Shown here piece after piece: positions 48,735 to 57,349 of a stretch of 64,000 nt of DNA. The stretch's first letter is position 1; each line of letters opens with the position of its first letter. The position numbers and the translations under genes were made by a program. Under the pieces are notes generated by a model that had not been told where the DNA came from, made no database searches, and saw only the letters and a program-made list of their open reading frames with translations. The stretch spans positions 1,984,001 through 2,048,000 of the forward strand of contig NZ_CP088261.1 of NCBI RefSeq assembly GCF_021117345.1, given 5' to 3'. Origin of the DNA: Microbacterium sp. cx-55. GTDB taxonomy: Bacteria; Actinomycetota; Actinomycetes; Actinomycetales; Microbacteriaceae.

Positions 48735-49920
48735 AGGCAGGGCTTTCAGGTTTGACCAGTGCCCACACTTTGCCCACACCCGCAGCCGACGCAGCCTGAT
48801 TGAGTGCGATCGAAACGCCATCGAGGTCATCCTCGAAGAGATCCGCGTACACGTCGAGCGTCATCGCCGCAGACGCATGGCCGAGCATCCGTTGGACAGC
48901 CTTGACGTTTGCGCCCGACGAAATCGCCAGCGATGCCGCGGTGTGCCGGAGGTCATGAATCACCATGCGCGGCAGCCCCGCCGACGCGAGCGCGCGGGTG
49001 AACCACGACGTAGTACCTTCACTGGTATTAGGGCGCGTCATATGCCCGCCGAGCGGCGCCGGGAACAGCAAAGCGTCGGGCAGCTTGTTACGCATGGCCT
49101 GGCGAAGGTACGGGTCGAGCAATGCCGGGTAGGACACGTCGCGGCGCTCGTGACTCTTCGGCGAGCCGACCTCGATCGTTCGACCCACCATGACGGCGTT
49201 CTCTCGTATTGACAGGCGGCGGCGAACGGTGTTCACGTCACGCACCCGCAGGCCAGCGAGCTCGCCCCATCGAATGCCGCAGTAAGCCAGAGTGAGCACC
49301 ATGCCCGCCTCATCTCCCGCCGCTGTCGCCAGTGCGGAGACCTGCTCATGAGTCAGGTAGACGTGGGCTTTGCTCGTCTTGCGCGGCAAGTTGTCGACGC
49401 CCCGCGCGGCGTTCGCGACTATGCGGCGGTCCTTCACGGCGACATCGAGGATTGAAGCCAGCACCCCGAACGCGCGCTTGACGGTCGACGCGGACTTCGG
49501 TTTTGCCTCTGAGGCCGTGACGCGGCGGCGGGGGCTCCGCATATTGACGGCCGTGCCGTTGTGCAGCTCGCTCACCCACACAGCCACGTCAGAGTGCCGC
49601 ACGTCGGCGACTGCCGTTGCTCCCCAACGTGGCTCTACGTAGACGCGCCACGCGATTTCAAGCGGGCGGTATGCGGACGGCTTGAGCTTGACTTCTTTGA
49701 CCGCAAGCCATGGGCCCGCCAGTTCCCCGACAGTGATCCGCGCCGCGCTTGCCTCGATGTACTCGCCGCGGGCTTTCGACACCTCCACAGATGCCGCGAA
49801 CAGGTCGGCCTCTCGCTTCGTGCGAAACCCGCGCTTGTCAGTCTGACGATGGTCGGGCGTCCGATAACGGACTCGGTAGCGTTTTCCCTTCGCGGTTTCG
49901 TAGGAGCTAATCGTTGCCAT
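48727..49920 (-). CDS. int: Tyrosine-type phage integrase
   Basis: 397 aa. N-terminal arm-binding domain (SSYETAKGKRYRVRYRT), SAM-like core-binding domain, then the catalytic domain with Arg in CGIRWGELAGL, His-x-x-Arg in HDLRHTAASLA, GHAS and the nucleophile Tyr in TLDVYADL. Integrates at the adjacent tRNA-Leu. Its start overlaps the repressor gene end by 14 bp, so both are transcribed leftward together. Confidence 0.95.
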   Translation of the reverse strand: MATISSYETAKGKRYRVRYRTPDHRQTDKRGFRTKREADLFAASVEVSKARGEYIEASAARITVGELAGPWLAVKEVKLKPSAYRPLEIAWRVYVEPRWGATAVADVRHSDVAVWVSELHNGTAVNMRSPRRRVTASEAKPKSASTVKRAFGVLASILDVAVKDRRIVANAARGVDNLPRKTSKAHVYLTHEQVSALATAAGDEAGMVLTLAYCGIRWGELAGLRVRDVNTVRRRLSIRENAVMVGRTIEVGSPKSHERRDVSYPALLDPYLRQAMRNKLPDALLFPAPLGGHMTRPNTSEGTTSWFTRALASAGLPRMVIHDLRHTAASLAISSGANVKAVQRMLGHASAAMTLDVYADLFEDDLDGVSIALNQAASAAGVGKVWALVKPESPASA

Positions 49921-50317
49921 CGTCGCCCCCCTCCATCCAAGCGGCGTGGTCGAGGTGGTTGAGCTTGATGCTCTCCCCCATCACTGACCAGATAGCTCGT
50001 CTTACGTCTTGGCCGCCCGCTATGCCCGCGATTCGATCGAGCGCGCGCCCAAGGGTGGCGACCGCTTCGCGCCCCGAGAGGCGCCCGTGCAGTAGGTAAT
50101 CCACGTCTGTTTCCAGGACTGACGCAATCACTTGCGCCTCTCCTACAGTTACGCGCCGAGATCCTGCCTCCATCAGCGCTACTGCTTGTTGGCTAACCGC
50201 TCGTCCAAGCTCCAGAGCGAGCTCGCTGGCTAGCGCAGCCTGAGAAATACCTAGTTCGATCCGGCGTCGCTTCATCGCTTCAGCGAACGCCGCATCCCCA
50301 TCTGTTAGTTCAGCCAT
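49907..50317 (-). CDS. XRE-family repressor (immunity repressor candidate)
   Basis: 136 aa from ATG 50317; a longer frame to 50362 would run over the operators. HTH_XRE domain: RRIELGISQAALASELALEL, VSQQAVALMEAGSRRVTVGE and VIASVLETDVDYLLHG. C-terminal part helical without protease motif. Lies next to two palindromic operators between divergent promoters; the likely lysogeny repressor. Confidence 0.88.
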   Translation of the reverse strand: MAELTDGDAAFAEAMKRRRIELGISQAALASELALELGRAVSQQAVALMEAGSRRVTVGEAQVIASVLETDVDYLLHGRLSGREAVATLGRALDRIAGIAGGQDVRRAIWSVMGESIKLNHLDHAAWMEGGDDGND

Positions 50318-50330
50318 GCTGACCAGAGTC

Positions 50331-50397
50331 ACATGATTTTCATGTTGCGTCAACATGGTCATTCGGTTACTGTGTGATCACAACATGAAAATCATGT
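50331..50397. promoter_or_regulatory. Twin palindromic operators between divergent promoters
   Basis: ACATGATTTTCATGTTG (50331-50347) and its exact reverse complement (50381-50397) are 33 bp apart. Each contains the dyad ACATGA-TTT-TCATGT. A weaker related half-site (CAACATGGTCATT) is between them at 50351. Expected binding sites for the XRE repressor, controlling its own gene and the rightward early genes. Confidence 0.8.
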
Positions 50398-50425
50398 CGC
50401 CGGATCGAGACAGAAGGAGAATTGA

Positions 50426-50827
50426 ATGACGAACATGATCGGACACCTGCAGCCGCGAGAGGTGCTAACCCTCCTGCGTGGCGCATCGCAGTACGCGCAC
50501 GCCGCCCTCGAAGCCCGCACTAACGACGACGCTCGCGCGCTGCAGGACGCCGCGAGAGGGTTCGAGGATCTGGTCTGGCAGTTTGCGTCTATTCGAGTGA
50601 TCGACGGACCTGATCTGGGCGAGCAATTCCGCGTGGGCGAAGTTGCGCACCTCGTGCGATCGGAGCCGCGCGGCGCATGGAGTGTTTACACGCCCGACGG
50701 CGAGGTGTACAACCTCGGGGGCGGGTTTGGCCGGGACGGCCGGGGCGGGTTCGGACCAGGTGTCGCGCTGGCGAAGACCCGCGAGCACGTACTCTTGACC
50801 GCCGCAGTAAGCGAGGCGGCAGCATGA
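50426..50827 (+). CDS. Hypothetical early phage protein, 133 aa
   Basis: Preceded by GAAGGAGAA. First rightward gene after the operators. Helical N-terminus (LQPREVLTLLRGASQYAHAA) and a Gly-rich C-terminal part (YNLGGGFGRDGRGGFGPG). No family recognised. Confidence 0.6.
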   Translation: MTNMIGHLQPREVLTLLRGASQYAHAALEARTNDDARALQDAARGFEDLVWQFASIRVIDGPDLGEQFRVGEVAHLVRSEPRGAWSVYTPDGEVYNLGGGFGRDGRGGFGPGVALAKTREHVLLTAAVSEAAA

Positions 50828-51018
50828 GCGACTATCTGACCCCTGAGCAGGTCGCGGATATCGCGCCGGGTTTCTCAGTCGGCGCGCTCGCTCAGATGCG
50901 ATACAAGGGCATCGGGCCGAAGTACCTCAAGCCGAGCGCGAAGAAGGTGCTTTACCGCCGCCAGGACGTTATCGACTGGCTCGAGGCCAGCGAGCGCACG
51001 GGGACGGCAGCGGCATGA
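50824..51018 (+). CDS. Helix-turn-helix excisionase-like protein
   Basis: 64 aa: YLTPEQVADIAPGFSVGALA and LYRRQDVIDWLEASE, the MerR/AlpA-type winged helix used by excisionases. It is the likely recombination directionality factor or a small regulator. Overlaps both neighbours. Confidence 0.75.
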   Translation: MSDYLTPEQVADIAPGFSVGALAQMRYKGIGPKYLKPSAKKVLYRRQDVIDWLEASERTGTAAA

Positions 51019-51311
51019 CGCGCCTGGATGACGCGCAGTATGCCGCAGCACTCGGCGAGGCTTTCCGAGCGGCCTCCCATGCACGGTTCGTGGACGGCGT
51101 CGAAAACGCGGGCGAGATAGGCGTCATTGCCGGCCGCAATCGCGCCTATCAAGAAGTGCGAGCAGATCAACTCCTCGACCGTCGCGATGCTCTAATCGCC
51201 GAAGCCCGCGCCGGCGTCTCGAGCGAGAGAGCCGAGCAAATCTCGAACCAGTACGAAGCAGTAATGGACGCACTCGCTGCTATCAACGACCAGTGGGAAG
51301 CAGGAAAATGA
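51015..51311 (+). CDS. Hypothetical phage protein, 98 aa
   Basis: Entirely helical, charged (LDDAQYAAALGEAFRAASHA, ERAEQISNQYEAVMDALAAI). Overlaps neighbours by 4 bp on each side. Function unknown. Confidence 0.6.
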   Translation: MTRLDDAQYAAALGEAFRAASHARFVDGVENAGEIGVIAGRNRAYQEVRADQLLDRRDALIAEARAGVSSERAEQISNQYEAVMDALAAINDQWEAGK

Positions 51312-51517
51312 CGGTGGCCCTCCGCGAACATGACCACAAGATCGCGACGAGCGCCAGGACAGTCGAGATCGACGGCCGATCGCAGGCCTCGCCGGAGCTC
51401 GTGTTCATCGACATCGCGGGCGGTTCCGCCGTAGCCTTCGATCGAGCCGAGTTCATCCAGGCGATCAAGGCTGAGTTCGGATTGATCGATCCGCTTGAGG
51501 AGCTGTTCAACGAGTAG
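51308..51517 (+). CDS. Hypothetical phage protein, 69 aa
   Basis: ATG 51308 overlaps the previous stop; includes VEIDGRSQASPELVFIDIAG and a helix FIQAIKAEFGLIDPLEELF. Function unknown. Confidence 0.6.
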   Translation: MTVALREHDHKIATSARTVEIDGRSQASPELVFIDIAGGSAVAFDRAEFIQAIKAEFGLIDPLEELFNE

Positions 51518-51559
51518 CACCTACGGCCGTCGCGGCTAGGGATAACGCGACGCCCACCC

Positions 51560-51632
51560 GCCTCCGTAGCTCAGTGGACAGAGCTGCTGGACTCCTACTC
51601 CGCGCGCGCTGGTTCGAATCCAGCCGGGGGCA
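51560..51632 (+). tRNA. Phage tRNA-Arg (anticodon CCT)
   Basis: Acceptor GCCTCCG/CGGGGGC, D-arm GCTC/GAGC, T-arm GCTGG-TTCGAAT-CCAGC, discriminator A, no CCA. The anticodon loop CTCCTAC has a weak stem (CTGGA/TCCGC with one mismatch and one G-T). AGG is rare in high-GC hosts, so a phage copy could aid phage translation. Alternatively it is a degrading remnant of an integration site. Confidence 0.8.
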
Positions 51633-51676
51633 CACTGAGAACCACTCTCAATTGCGAGTTTGGACTACATGCGTTT

Positions 51677-51701
51677 GGCGGCCCGTTTTGGGCCCCCTTT
51701 T
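51677..51701 (+). terminator. Terminator after tRNA-Arg
   Basis: GGCCC-GTTTT-GGGCC followed by CCCTTTT. Separates the tRNA and first early genes from the next operon. Confidence 0.65.
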
Positions 51702-51795
51702 CCGTGTCAGCCTGGAAGAACAACAGAACAAACACCCCCGCGCGAAGCCTCTAGGGAGGGCCACGACGCAACGACGAAGAAAGAGAGAAATACTC

Positions 51796-51996
51796 ATGAC
51801 GATTGTCAACGTCTACCCCCGACCGGGCTCCGGTGTCGCGGTCATGAAGAACGCCGAGATCCTCGAAGAGGACGAAGTCGGCATCACCCTGCATTACTCG
51901 CTCGACGGTCGCAACACGGGCCCGATCACGTCAATGATTCCGTGGCACAACATCGGACGGGTCGAATACCCCGAGGGCATCGAGGCCGCAGCATGA
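51796..51996 (+). CDS. Hypothetical phage protein, 66 aa
   Basis: ATG 51796; beta-rich (VAVMKNAEILEEDEVGITLH, PITSMIPWHNIGRVEYPEG). Overlaps the next gene by 4 bp. Function unknown. Confidence 0.6.
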   Translation: MTIVNVYPRPGSGVAVMKNAEILEEDEVGITLHYSLDGRNTGPITSMIPWHNIGRVEYPEGIEAAA

Positions 51997-52310
51997 GCCG
52001 CCGACCGGTCGACCTCGCCAGCGGGGGCTTCACGACAGTGAGCGAGGACGACCGCCGCGCCGTGGTCGAGCTGACCGTTGGCGCCACGGACGCTACTGCC
52101 CCGCGAGGCGTGAACCCCGTTGTTCACGTCGAGTTGACGATCGCCGAGGCCGAGCACCTCCGGGACCGCCTCAACTCATCGCTCCGCATCCTGGATCTGA
52201 CGGCGAAGATCGCCGACCTCGAGGCGGACATCGCGGACCCCAACCGTTGGCTCGCCACGAAGGTGCTGCCTCACGTAGTCGCACTCTTCGACAAGGACAG
52301 CGCCGAGTGA
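51993..52310 (+). CDS. Hypothetical phage protein, 105 aa
   Basis: From ATG 51993. A strand-rich first half (RAVVELTVGATDATAPRGVN), then a coiled helix (LRDRLNSSLRILDLTAKIAD). Coupled to the primase-helicase gene (GTGA), so possibly a replication accessory protein. Confidence 0.6.
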   Translation: MSRRPVDLASGGFTTVSEDDRRAVVELTVGATDATAPRGVNPVVHVELTIAEAEHLRDRLNSSLRILDLTAKIADLEADIADPNRWLATKVLPHVVALFDKDSAE

Positions 52311-54166
52311 GCGTCGCAGCTACGCCCGCCCTGACGGCGGGCGATGAGTCGACCCCTGACCCGCTTACCAAGGCGCTGCAGCTCGCATCCCGCGGGCTCG
52401 CCGTGCTCCCGGTCGCCGCCGACAAGCGGCCCGCGCTCCCCCGGTTCGGCGTCATGTCGGCCACGACCGACCCGCAGGTCATCGCGGACGCCTTCATCGA
52501 GTCGGCGGCTCCGCTGGTCGGCGTCGCGTGCGGTGCGTCCGGGCTCGTCGTTGTCGACATCGACGTGCACGCGGGCGGCGAGAACGGATTCCGCAGCATC
52601 GCCACCGCGGATGTCGACCTGCCTGCGACGTGGTCGCACGCCAGCTTGTCCGGCGAGGGGCGACACATCGTTTACAGCGAGAGCGGCCAACACGCGCCGA
52701 GCAAGCCGTTCCCCGGGGTCGATCTGAAGGCCGGCGCGGGTTACATCGTCTGGACGGGGGACGTGCCCGAGTCCCGCGCCGCGTTCGCCCCAGCACCAGC
52801 TTGGACACACAGCGCCGCGCGTACCGCGCCCGCCGACGCCGCACCCGATCTCCTCACACGTTGGCTAGCCAACCGCCCGGGGCCGATCTCGGGCAGCCTG
52901 TCGAGTGCGGTCGCGGATCTCCCCGCACCCGGCCTCGGCGCGTGGGGTAACGCGGATCTCTCCCGATTCGCCCGCAAGATCGTGATGAGCGCGGAGGACT
53001 TCGAAGGCGGCGCCGCCGCGTTCGAGGCATTCGTGGCCGCGTACGCCGCGGGCCCGTGGGCCGATGACGCACACCGCCACGATGCCGCCCGAGCGTTCAC
53101 GAGCGCGATCCAGTACGCCACCGAGCTCGATGGCATCGACCCGGATAGTCGGCCGTGGCTCACTGCCGACATGCTGGCCGAGATGACGGCCGCTACGCCG
53201 GTCACGGTGGCGCCGGTCGCAAAGCCGTTCCGCATCTTGACCCGCGCTGACCTCAAGGCGCTCCCCCGTCCTGAATGGATCATCGGCGGACTGCTGCAGG
53301 AGTCGGGCATCATCGTGCTCGCCGGCGAGGGCGGGCTAGGTAAGTCGTTCCTCGCGATCGATTGGGCCGCGCACATCGCCACCGGGCAGTTGTGGCACGG
53401 TCGGCCCGTTCAGCGGGGGCGGGTGCTCTACGTGGCCGGCGAAGGCGTCGAGTTCTACGATCAGCGCGTCACGGCCTGGGAGGAGCACTACCGGGCGTCC
53501 GTGCCCGACGAGCGACTGCAGTACGTCACCGAGGGCTTCAACCTGTCCGACGCGGCGGCGGTCGATTACATGCGCGAAGCGGTCGCGGAGGGCGGATACA
53601 GTCTCGTCATCCTGGACACCCTCTCGCAGCTCTCGCGCGTCGAGTCCGAGAACGACAACGCCGAGCTCGCGGCCGTGCTTCAGCAGGCGAAGAGCATTCG
53701 GCAGGCGCACCCTGGCACGAGCGTCTTGATCGTGCACCACACCTCGAAGGGTGAGCGGGGGAAGGTCCGCGGCGCGTCCGCGATCCGCAACAACGCCGAT
53801 GCCGTGATCGTCGCTCGAGCGCGCAGCGGGTCGGACACCTTCACACTCTCAACGCGCGTGGAGCACGACGGCAAGCAGAAGAACGGAGCCGCCGACGTGC
53901 TCGACGGCTTCTACCTCCATCAGGTGGGACAGGCGGCAGTCATCGCCCGGGAGGGCATCGCGGACCCGGACGAAGAGGCAGTGCGCCAGGTGCTCAGCGG
54001 TCCGGGTGCCCACGGCATCCAAGAGTTCTTACTAGCCCGCGGCGACAGTACCGAGGCCGCGAGCAAGCGCATCCGTCGCAAGCTAGATGCGCTCGTGCTG
54101 GCGGGTCGGATAACCGCTGAGGGCCAGAGCCGGGACAAACGCTGGACGGCCCTTCTGGACACGTAA
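52307..54166 (+). CDS. Bifunctional primase/polymerase-AAA helicase
   Basis: 619 aa from GTG 52307. Residues 20-190 are a Prim-Pol domain: ALQLASRGLAVLPVAADKRP, catalytic VVVDIDVHAG and GRHIVYSESGQ. Residues 330-540 are an AAA_25/RepA-KaiC-like ATPase: Walker A LAGEGGLGKSFLAIDWAAH, Walker B SLVILDTLSQLSR, followed by VHHTSKGERGKVRGASAI. The C-terminus has a winged-helix look. It should prime and unwind phage DNA. Prophage 1 has nothing comparable. Confidence 0.9.
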   Translation: MSVAATPALTAGDESTPDPLTKALQLASRGLAVLPVAADKRPALPRFGVMSATTDPQVIADAFIESAAPLVGVACGASGLVVVDIDVHAGGENGFRSIATADVDLPATWSHASLSGEGRHIVYSESGQHAPSKPFPGVDLKAGAGYIVWTGDVPESRAAFAPAPAWTHSAARTAPADAAPDLLTRWLANRPGPISGSLSSAVADLPAPGLGAWGNADLSRFARKIVMSAEDFEGGAAAFEAFVAAYAAGPWADDAHRHDAARAFTSAIQYATELDGIDPDSRPWLTADMLAEMTAATPVTVAPVAKPFRILTRADLKALPRPEWIIGGLLQESGIIVLAGEGGLGKSFLAIDWAAHIATGQLWHGRPVQRGRVLYVAGEGVEFYDQRVTAWEEHYRASVPDERLQYVTEGFNLSDAAAVDYMREAVAEGGYSLVILDTLSQLSRVESENDNAELAAVLQQAKSIRQAHPGTSVLIVHHTSKGERGKVRGASAIRNNADAVIVARARSGSDTFTLSTRVEHDGKQKNGAADVLDGFYLHQVGQAAVIAREGIADPDEEAVRQVLSGPGAHGIQEFLLARGDSTEAASKRIRRKLDALVLAGRITAEGQSRDKRWTALLDT

Positions 54167-54185
54167 AACCGGCCCTTGTCCAGAT

Positions 54186-54223
54186 GAGATACCCGCGGAA
54201 CCGCGTAATTCCGCGGGTATCTC
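54186..54223. terminator. Perfect 15-bp hairpin after the primase gene
   Basis: GAGATACCCGCGGAA (54186-54200) and TTCCGCGGGTATCTC (54209-54223) with an 8-base loop CCGCGTAA. No T-tract, so either a factor-dependent stop or a protein-binding dyad. It lies between convergent genes. Confidence 0.6.
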
Positions 54224-54303
54224 TATGTCCAGATCCGACCTGGACAGCCGCTGCACACCTTTAGGGGTGCAGAGGCGTCCAGAAGTCGTGGCGTCCAGGT
54301 TGC

Positions 54304-54645
54304 TTAAGCGGCCCGACGGGACGGCCCCCTCGGTGGCAGACCGAGAAGCTTGCCGACCTGGCTCACACGCCCCTGGCTCACGCCCAGGCGATCCCCGATG
54401 TAGGCGAGATCGACGGAGCGGTCTGCCCATAGCGGAGGAAGGACCCCCCGCCAGTAGTCGAGCGAATGACCCGCGCTCCGTGGATTTTCCTTTCGCTCAC
54501 TGCCGCTATCCGCTGCATGCTCCCGCCACAGGCCCGATGCCATCCCGCGTCGCCCATCCCCCACGCCAAGGAATGTCTGGCCGCACTCGCATACCGCCAC
54601 TGTCGATACTCCGGAGTCATCTAGCTCCGCCATGTCATGCGCCAT
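54304..54645 (-). CDS. Leftward HTH protein of prophage 2
   Basis: 113 aa from ATG 54645 (or ATG 54633). Zinc-knuckle-like CECGQTF near the start, and a C-terminal HTH (VDLAYIGDRLGVSQGRVSQVGKLLGLP). Being the only leftward gene within the early/late region it may be expressed in the lysogen or regulate late genes. The reading frame is real-looking but the start is uncertain. Confidence 0.6.
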   Translation of the reverse strand: MAHDMAELDDSGVSTVAVCECGQTFLGVGDGRRGMASGLWREHAADSGSERKENPRSAGHSLDYWRGVLPPLWADRSVDLAYIGDRLGVSQGRVSQVGKLLGLPPRGPSRRAA

Positions 54646-54697
54646 ACCTCTAGCTTAGGCCGGGAGAAAGCCCAGTTCAGCGGGTAAAATAGGGAGC

Positions 54698-55012
54698 ATG
54701 AGCAATCAGTCAAGCAGGGGTGCGAAGTGGCAGGCGTTGCGCCGCTCCGTGCTCGAGCGTGATGGCTGGATCTGTAGCGCGTGCGGCAACCACCTCGAGG
54801 ACAACCACCCGAACCCCGCTCACGATGCGACCGCCGATCACATCGTGAGCAAGGACGATGCACGCCGCCGCGGATGGACAGAGGCGGAGACAGACACGCC
54901 ATCGAACCTCACGGCGATGTGCCGGAAGTGCAACGGCACGAAGCAGGACGCGCCGCTACTGCGCGTGGATTGGTTCAATCCACGTTGGTTCGCCGAGGGA
55001 TTCGCAGCATGA
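54698..55012 (+). CDS. HNH endonuclease (packaging-type)
   Basis: 104 aa with GGGAG upstream. LERDGWICSACGNHLEDNHP, TADHIVSKDDARRRG and NLTAMCRKCNGTKQD give the HNH core and two CxxC pairs. Directly before the cos-like site and small terminase, the arrangement in which HNH proteins help terminase cleave cos. Confidence 0.88.
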   Translation: MSNQSSRGAKWQALRRSVLERDGWICSACGNHLEDNHPNPAHDATADHIVSKDDARRRGWTEAETDTPSNLTAMCRKCNGTKQDAPLLRVDWFNPRWFAEGFAA

Positions 55013-55019
55013 CCTGCTG

Positions 55020-55070
55020 TTTTTCTGAGACGCATCCCAGTTCACCCCGCCCCCACCTCTACTTTTCACG
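55020..55070. other. Candidate cos (packaging) site of prophage 2
   Basis: TTTTTCTGA (55020-55028), ACCCCGCCCCCA (55044-55055) and TTTTCACG (55063-55070) in the same order as prophage 1 (32571-32620), with spacers 15 and 7 against 14 and 7, although the intervening bases differ. A short open frame from the overlapping ATG at 55009 runs through it and is not considered a gene. Confidence 0.6.
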
Positions 55071-55106
55071 GATGGGGCGCGAAATATCCCAGACGAGGGG
55101 CACATT

Positions 55107-55364
55107 ATGACCGGAACTGACCTGAGGGCATTCGGAACGAGCGTCGATGAGTTCGTTGGCGCCGCGCCCTGGTTGGGAGCCCCCCACGCGCCGGCCCTCG
55201 CAACGCTCCGCGCTCTCGCCGCCGAACTGGACACCGGCGATCTCTCCCCCGCGCTCGTTGCGCAGTTCGGGCTGACCTATCGCAACCTCGCGAAGCTCGC
55301 GCCCATGACCCCCGCGACTGTTGATCCGCTCGAGGCCGCACTAGCAAAAGCTGCGGCCGCATGA
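55107..55364 (+). CDS. Terminase small subunit-like protein
   Basis: 85 aa, helical, containing TLRALAAELDTGDLSPALVAQFGLTYRNL. The last part matches the equivalent gene of prophage 1. It follows the cos-like site and precedes an HTH gene and terL. Confidence 0.6.
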   Translation: MTGTDLRAFGTSVDEFVGAAPWLGAPHAPALATLRALAAELDTGDLSPALVAQFGLTYRNLAKLAPMTPATVDPLEAALAKAAAA

Positions 55365-55840
55365 ACCGCGTAGAGACGCCCGAACGGGATGCACTTATCC
55401 GTCAGCTCGCCGCCGAGGGACTCCGTTGGGCTGACATCGCTCGGCGCGTGGGTGTAAGCGAGCGCCACATCTACGTCCTCCGGCGACGATTGGGTATCGG
55501 CTACCGGCCAATCACACCGGCGAACAAGCTGGCCCCCGCGGTTGAGCTTCGCATCGCGGAACTGTGGGCCGACCCGGCGACGACTCAACTCGGAATCGCA
55601 ACCGAGGTAGGTGTTGGCGTTGCGACGATCCAGAACGTCATTGAACGACTCGATCTCCCCTACCGCCGACAGCCACGCGACGCCGCGAGCCAGGCAGAAC
55701 GAGATGCGATCGCAACTGCTGCTGTCGAGGCCGGACGCACCTACGCCGAGGCTGCCAGAGCGGCGGGCCTTCGACGCATCGACGCTCGGCGACTGGGGCT
55801 CCCGCCCAGCAAGCGCGGCCGCCCGCGTCGCGCCGCATGA
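55361..55840 (+). CDS. HTH DNA-binding protein next to terminase
   Basis: 159 aa with three HTH-like segments: GLRWADIARRVGVSERHIYVLRRRLG, TQLGIATEVGVGVATIQNVIERL and RTYAEAARAAGLRRIDARRL; basic tail SKRGRPRRAA. Overlaps terL by 4 bp. It could be the DNA-recognising terminase component or a late regulator. Prophage 1 lacks it. Confidence 0.65.
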   Translation: MNRVETPERDALIRQLAAEGLRWADIARRVGVSERHIYVLRRRLGIGYRPITPANKLAPAVELRIAELWADPATTQLGIATEVGVGVATIQNVIERLDLPYRRQPRDAASQAERDAIATAAVEAGRTYAEAARAAGLRRIDARRLGLPPSKRGRPRRAA

Positions 55841-57297
55841 GCGCGCCGCCGTTCGCGGACATCAAGCCGTGGCCGCCAACCAGGTACACGGCGCCCCTGT
55901 CGCCTGACTTCCCGAGCGCGCTCGATCCGTGGCTCCCGGTGCTCCGCATCGTCTGGGCGGTCGCGTTCGGCTACTGGTTCGAAAACTGGCAGGTCGCACT
56001 TCTCCGAGCCGTGCTAGAGGTGTACCCCGAAGGCCACCCCCGCGCCGGCCAACTCCGCTACCGGCAGGTTGTGATCAGCGTTGCCCGTCAGAACGGCAAG
56101 AGCGAGATCGCCGCCGCGCTTGGACTCTGGCGCTTGCTTAGTAAGGCTGGTGCGCTCGTCATCGGCATTGCATCGAGCGCCGAACAGGCCCGCATCATTT
56201 ACGACCGAGCCATGCTCGCCATCAATGCGAACCCATCGCTTAGCAAGATGTTCGACCGGCTTACAGATACTCGCGGCATTCGCAAGCGGGACGGCGGACG
56301 ATGGGAGCTCAAAGCGTCGAAGAGCGCGGCGCTCCAAGGCCTGCCGATCGACCTCGGGCTCGTGGATGAGTTGCACGTCATCAGGCGCGCGCTCTGGTTT
56401 GACCTCGTGAACGGAACTGGCGGCCGGCCCAACTGTCTCGTTGCCGGAATTACTACGGCCGGGGATGCCGAGAGCGACCTACTCATCGACCTGTACAAAC
56501 TCGCCGATCACGCCACCGCCGACGCCGATACCCGCTTCGGCGTGTTCATCTGGGAAGCTCCCGAAGACCGCGTACCCGACGATGACGAAACCCTCGGACG
56601 CTGGCTCGCGATGGCGAATCCCGTGGTCGCCTCTGGCCTCAGTGATCTTGAGACGGTCATCTCGGATGCTCGCACAAACCCTGACCCCGAGCTCATCCGC
56701 TACCGGCTCAATCGGTTCCTGCAGAGCGTGCGGGCCCCGTTCATCCCGCCCGATAAGTGGCACGCGGTGACCCGGCGCGAGAGCGAGGCATTCCCGGCGA
56801 CTCGCGCCGTCTTCACCTTTGACGCCACGCCCGGACTCTCCTTCGCCACGATCACCGCCACAGCGCGCGGCGAGGATGGCACTGTGCATTCCGAGATCGT
56901 CGGTTCGGTACGCAACCCGACTATCGAACGCCTGGCATCCATCGCGAGCCACCTCATGCGGCACAACCCGATCACGTTCGCCGTCGACGGGTACTTGCTC
57001 CGCCGCCTCGGTATCGAGCTACAACGCCGCGGATACCCCGTGATGATCGGCAGTCAGTCCGACGCGATCTCTTCCGCCGCTCTGCTGTACCGGCTCGTCG
57101 CCGCGGGCACGTTCAGGCATGCAGGCGATCCCCTCTTGAGCCGCCAGATCCCGTTGGCGATTCGGCGCAACGTCGGCGACTCGTTCACGATCTCGCGCAC
57201 TGACTCTTCGATCGAGATCGACGCAGTAAAGGCAACCGCGCTCGGTGCACTCGCGCTCGAAGTCACCCCGAACAGGCCACGCACGCTTATGCACTGA
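55837..57297 (+). CDS. terL: Terminase large subunit
   Basis: 486 aa. ATPase: VARQNGKSEIAAALGLW, LGLVDELHVI, VAGITTAGDAESD. Nuclease: FTFDATPGLSFATITA, FAVDGYLLRRLG. Homologue of the prophage 1 terminase along its whole length. Confidence 0.93.
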   Translation: MSAPPFADIKPWPPTRYTAPLSPDFPSALDPWLPVLRIVWAVAFGYWFENWQVALLRAVLEVYPEGHPRAGQLRYRQVVISVARQNGKSEIAAALGLWRLLSKAGALVIGIASSAEQARIIYDRAMLAINANPSLSKMFDRLTDTRGIRKRDGGRWELKASKSAALQGLPIDLGLVDELHVIRRALWFDLVNGTGGRPNCLVAGITTAGDAESDLLIDLYKLADHATADADTRFGVFIWEAPEDRVPDDDETLGRWLAMANPVVASGLSDLETVISDARTNPDPELIRYRLNRFLQSVRAPFIPPDKWHAVTRRESEAFPATRAVFTFDATPGLSFATITATARGEDGTVHSEIVGSVRNPTIERLASIASHLMRHNPITFAVDGYLLRRLGIELQRRGYPVMIGSQSDAISSAALLYRLVAAGTFRHAGDPLLSRQIPLAIRRNVGDSFTISRTDSSIEIDAVKATALGALALEVTPNRPRTLMH

Positions 57298-57298
57298 G

Positions 57299-57320
57299 GT
57301 GGGCAATCGCCCACGTTTTT
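57299..57320 (+). terminator. Terminator between terL and portal
   Basis: GTGGGC-AATC-GCCCAC followed by GTTTTT, starting right at the terL stop. Confidence 0.88.
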
Positions 57321-57349
57321 AACCTCTGATCAGGCCTTAAACTGGGCTC

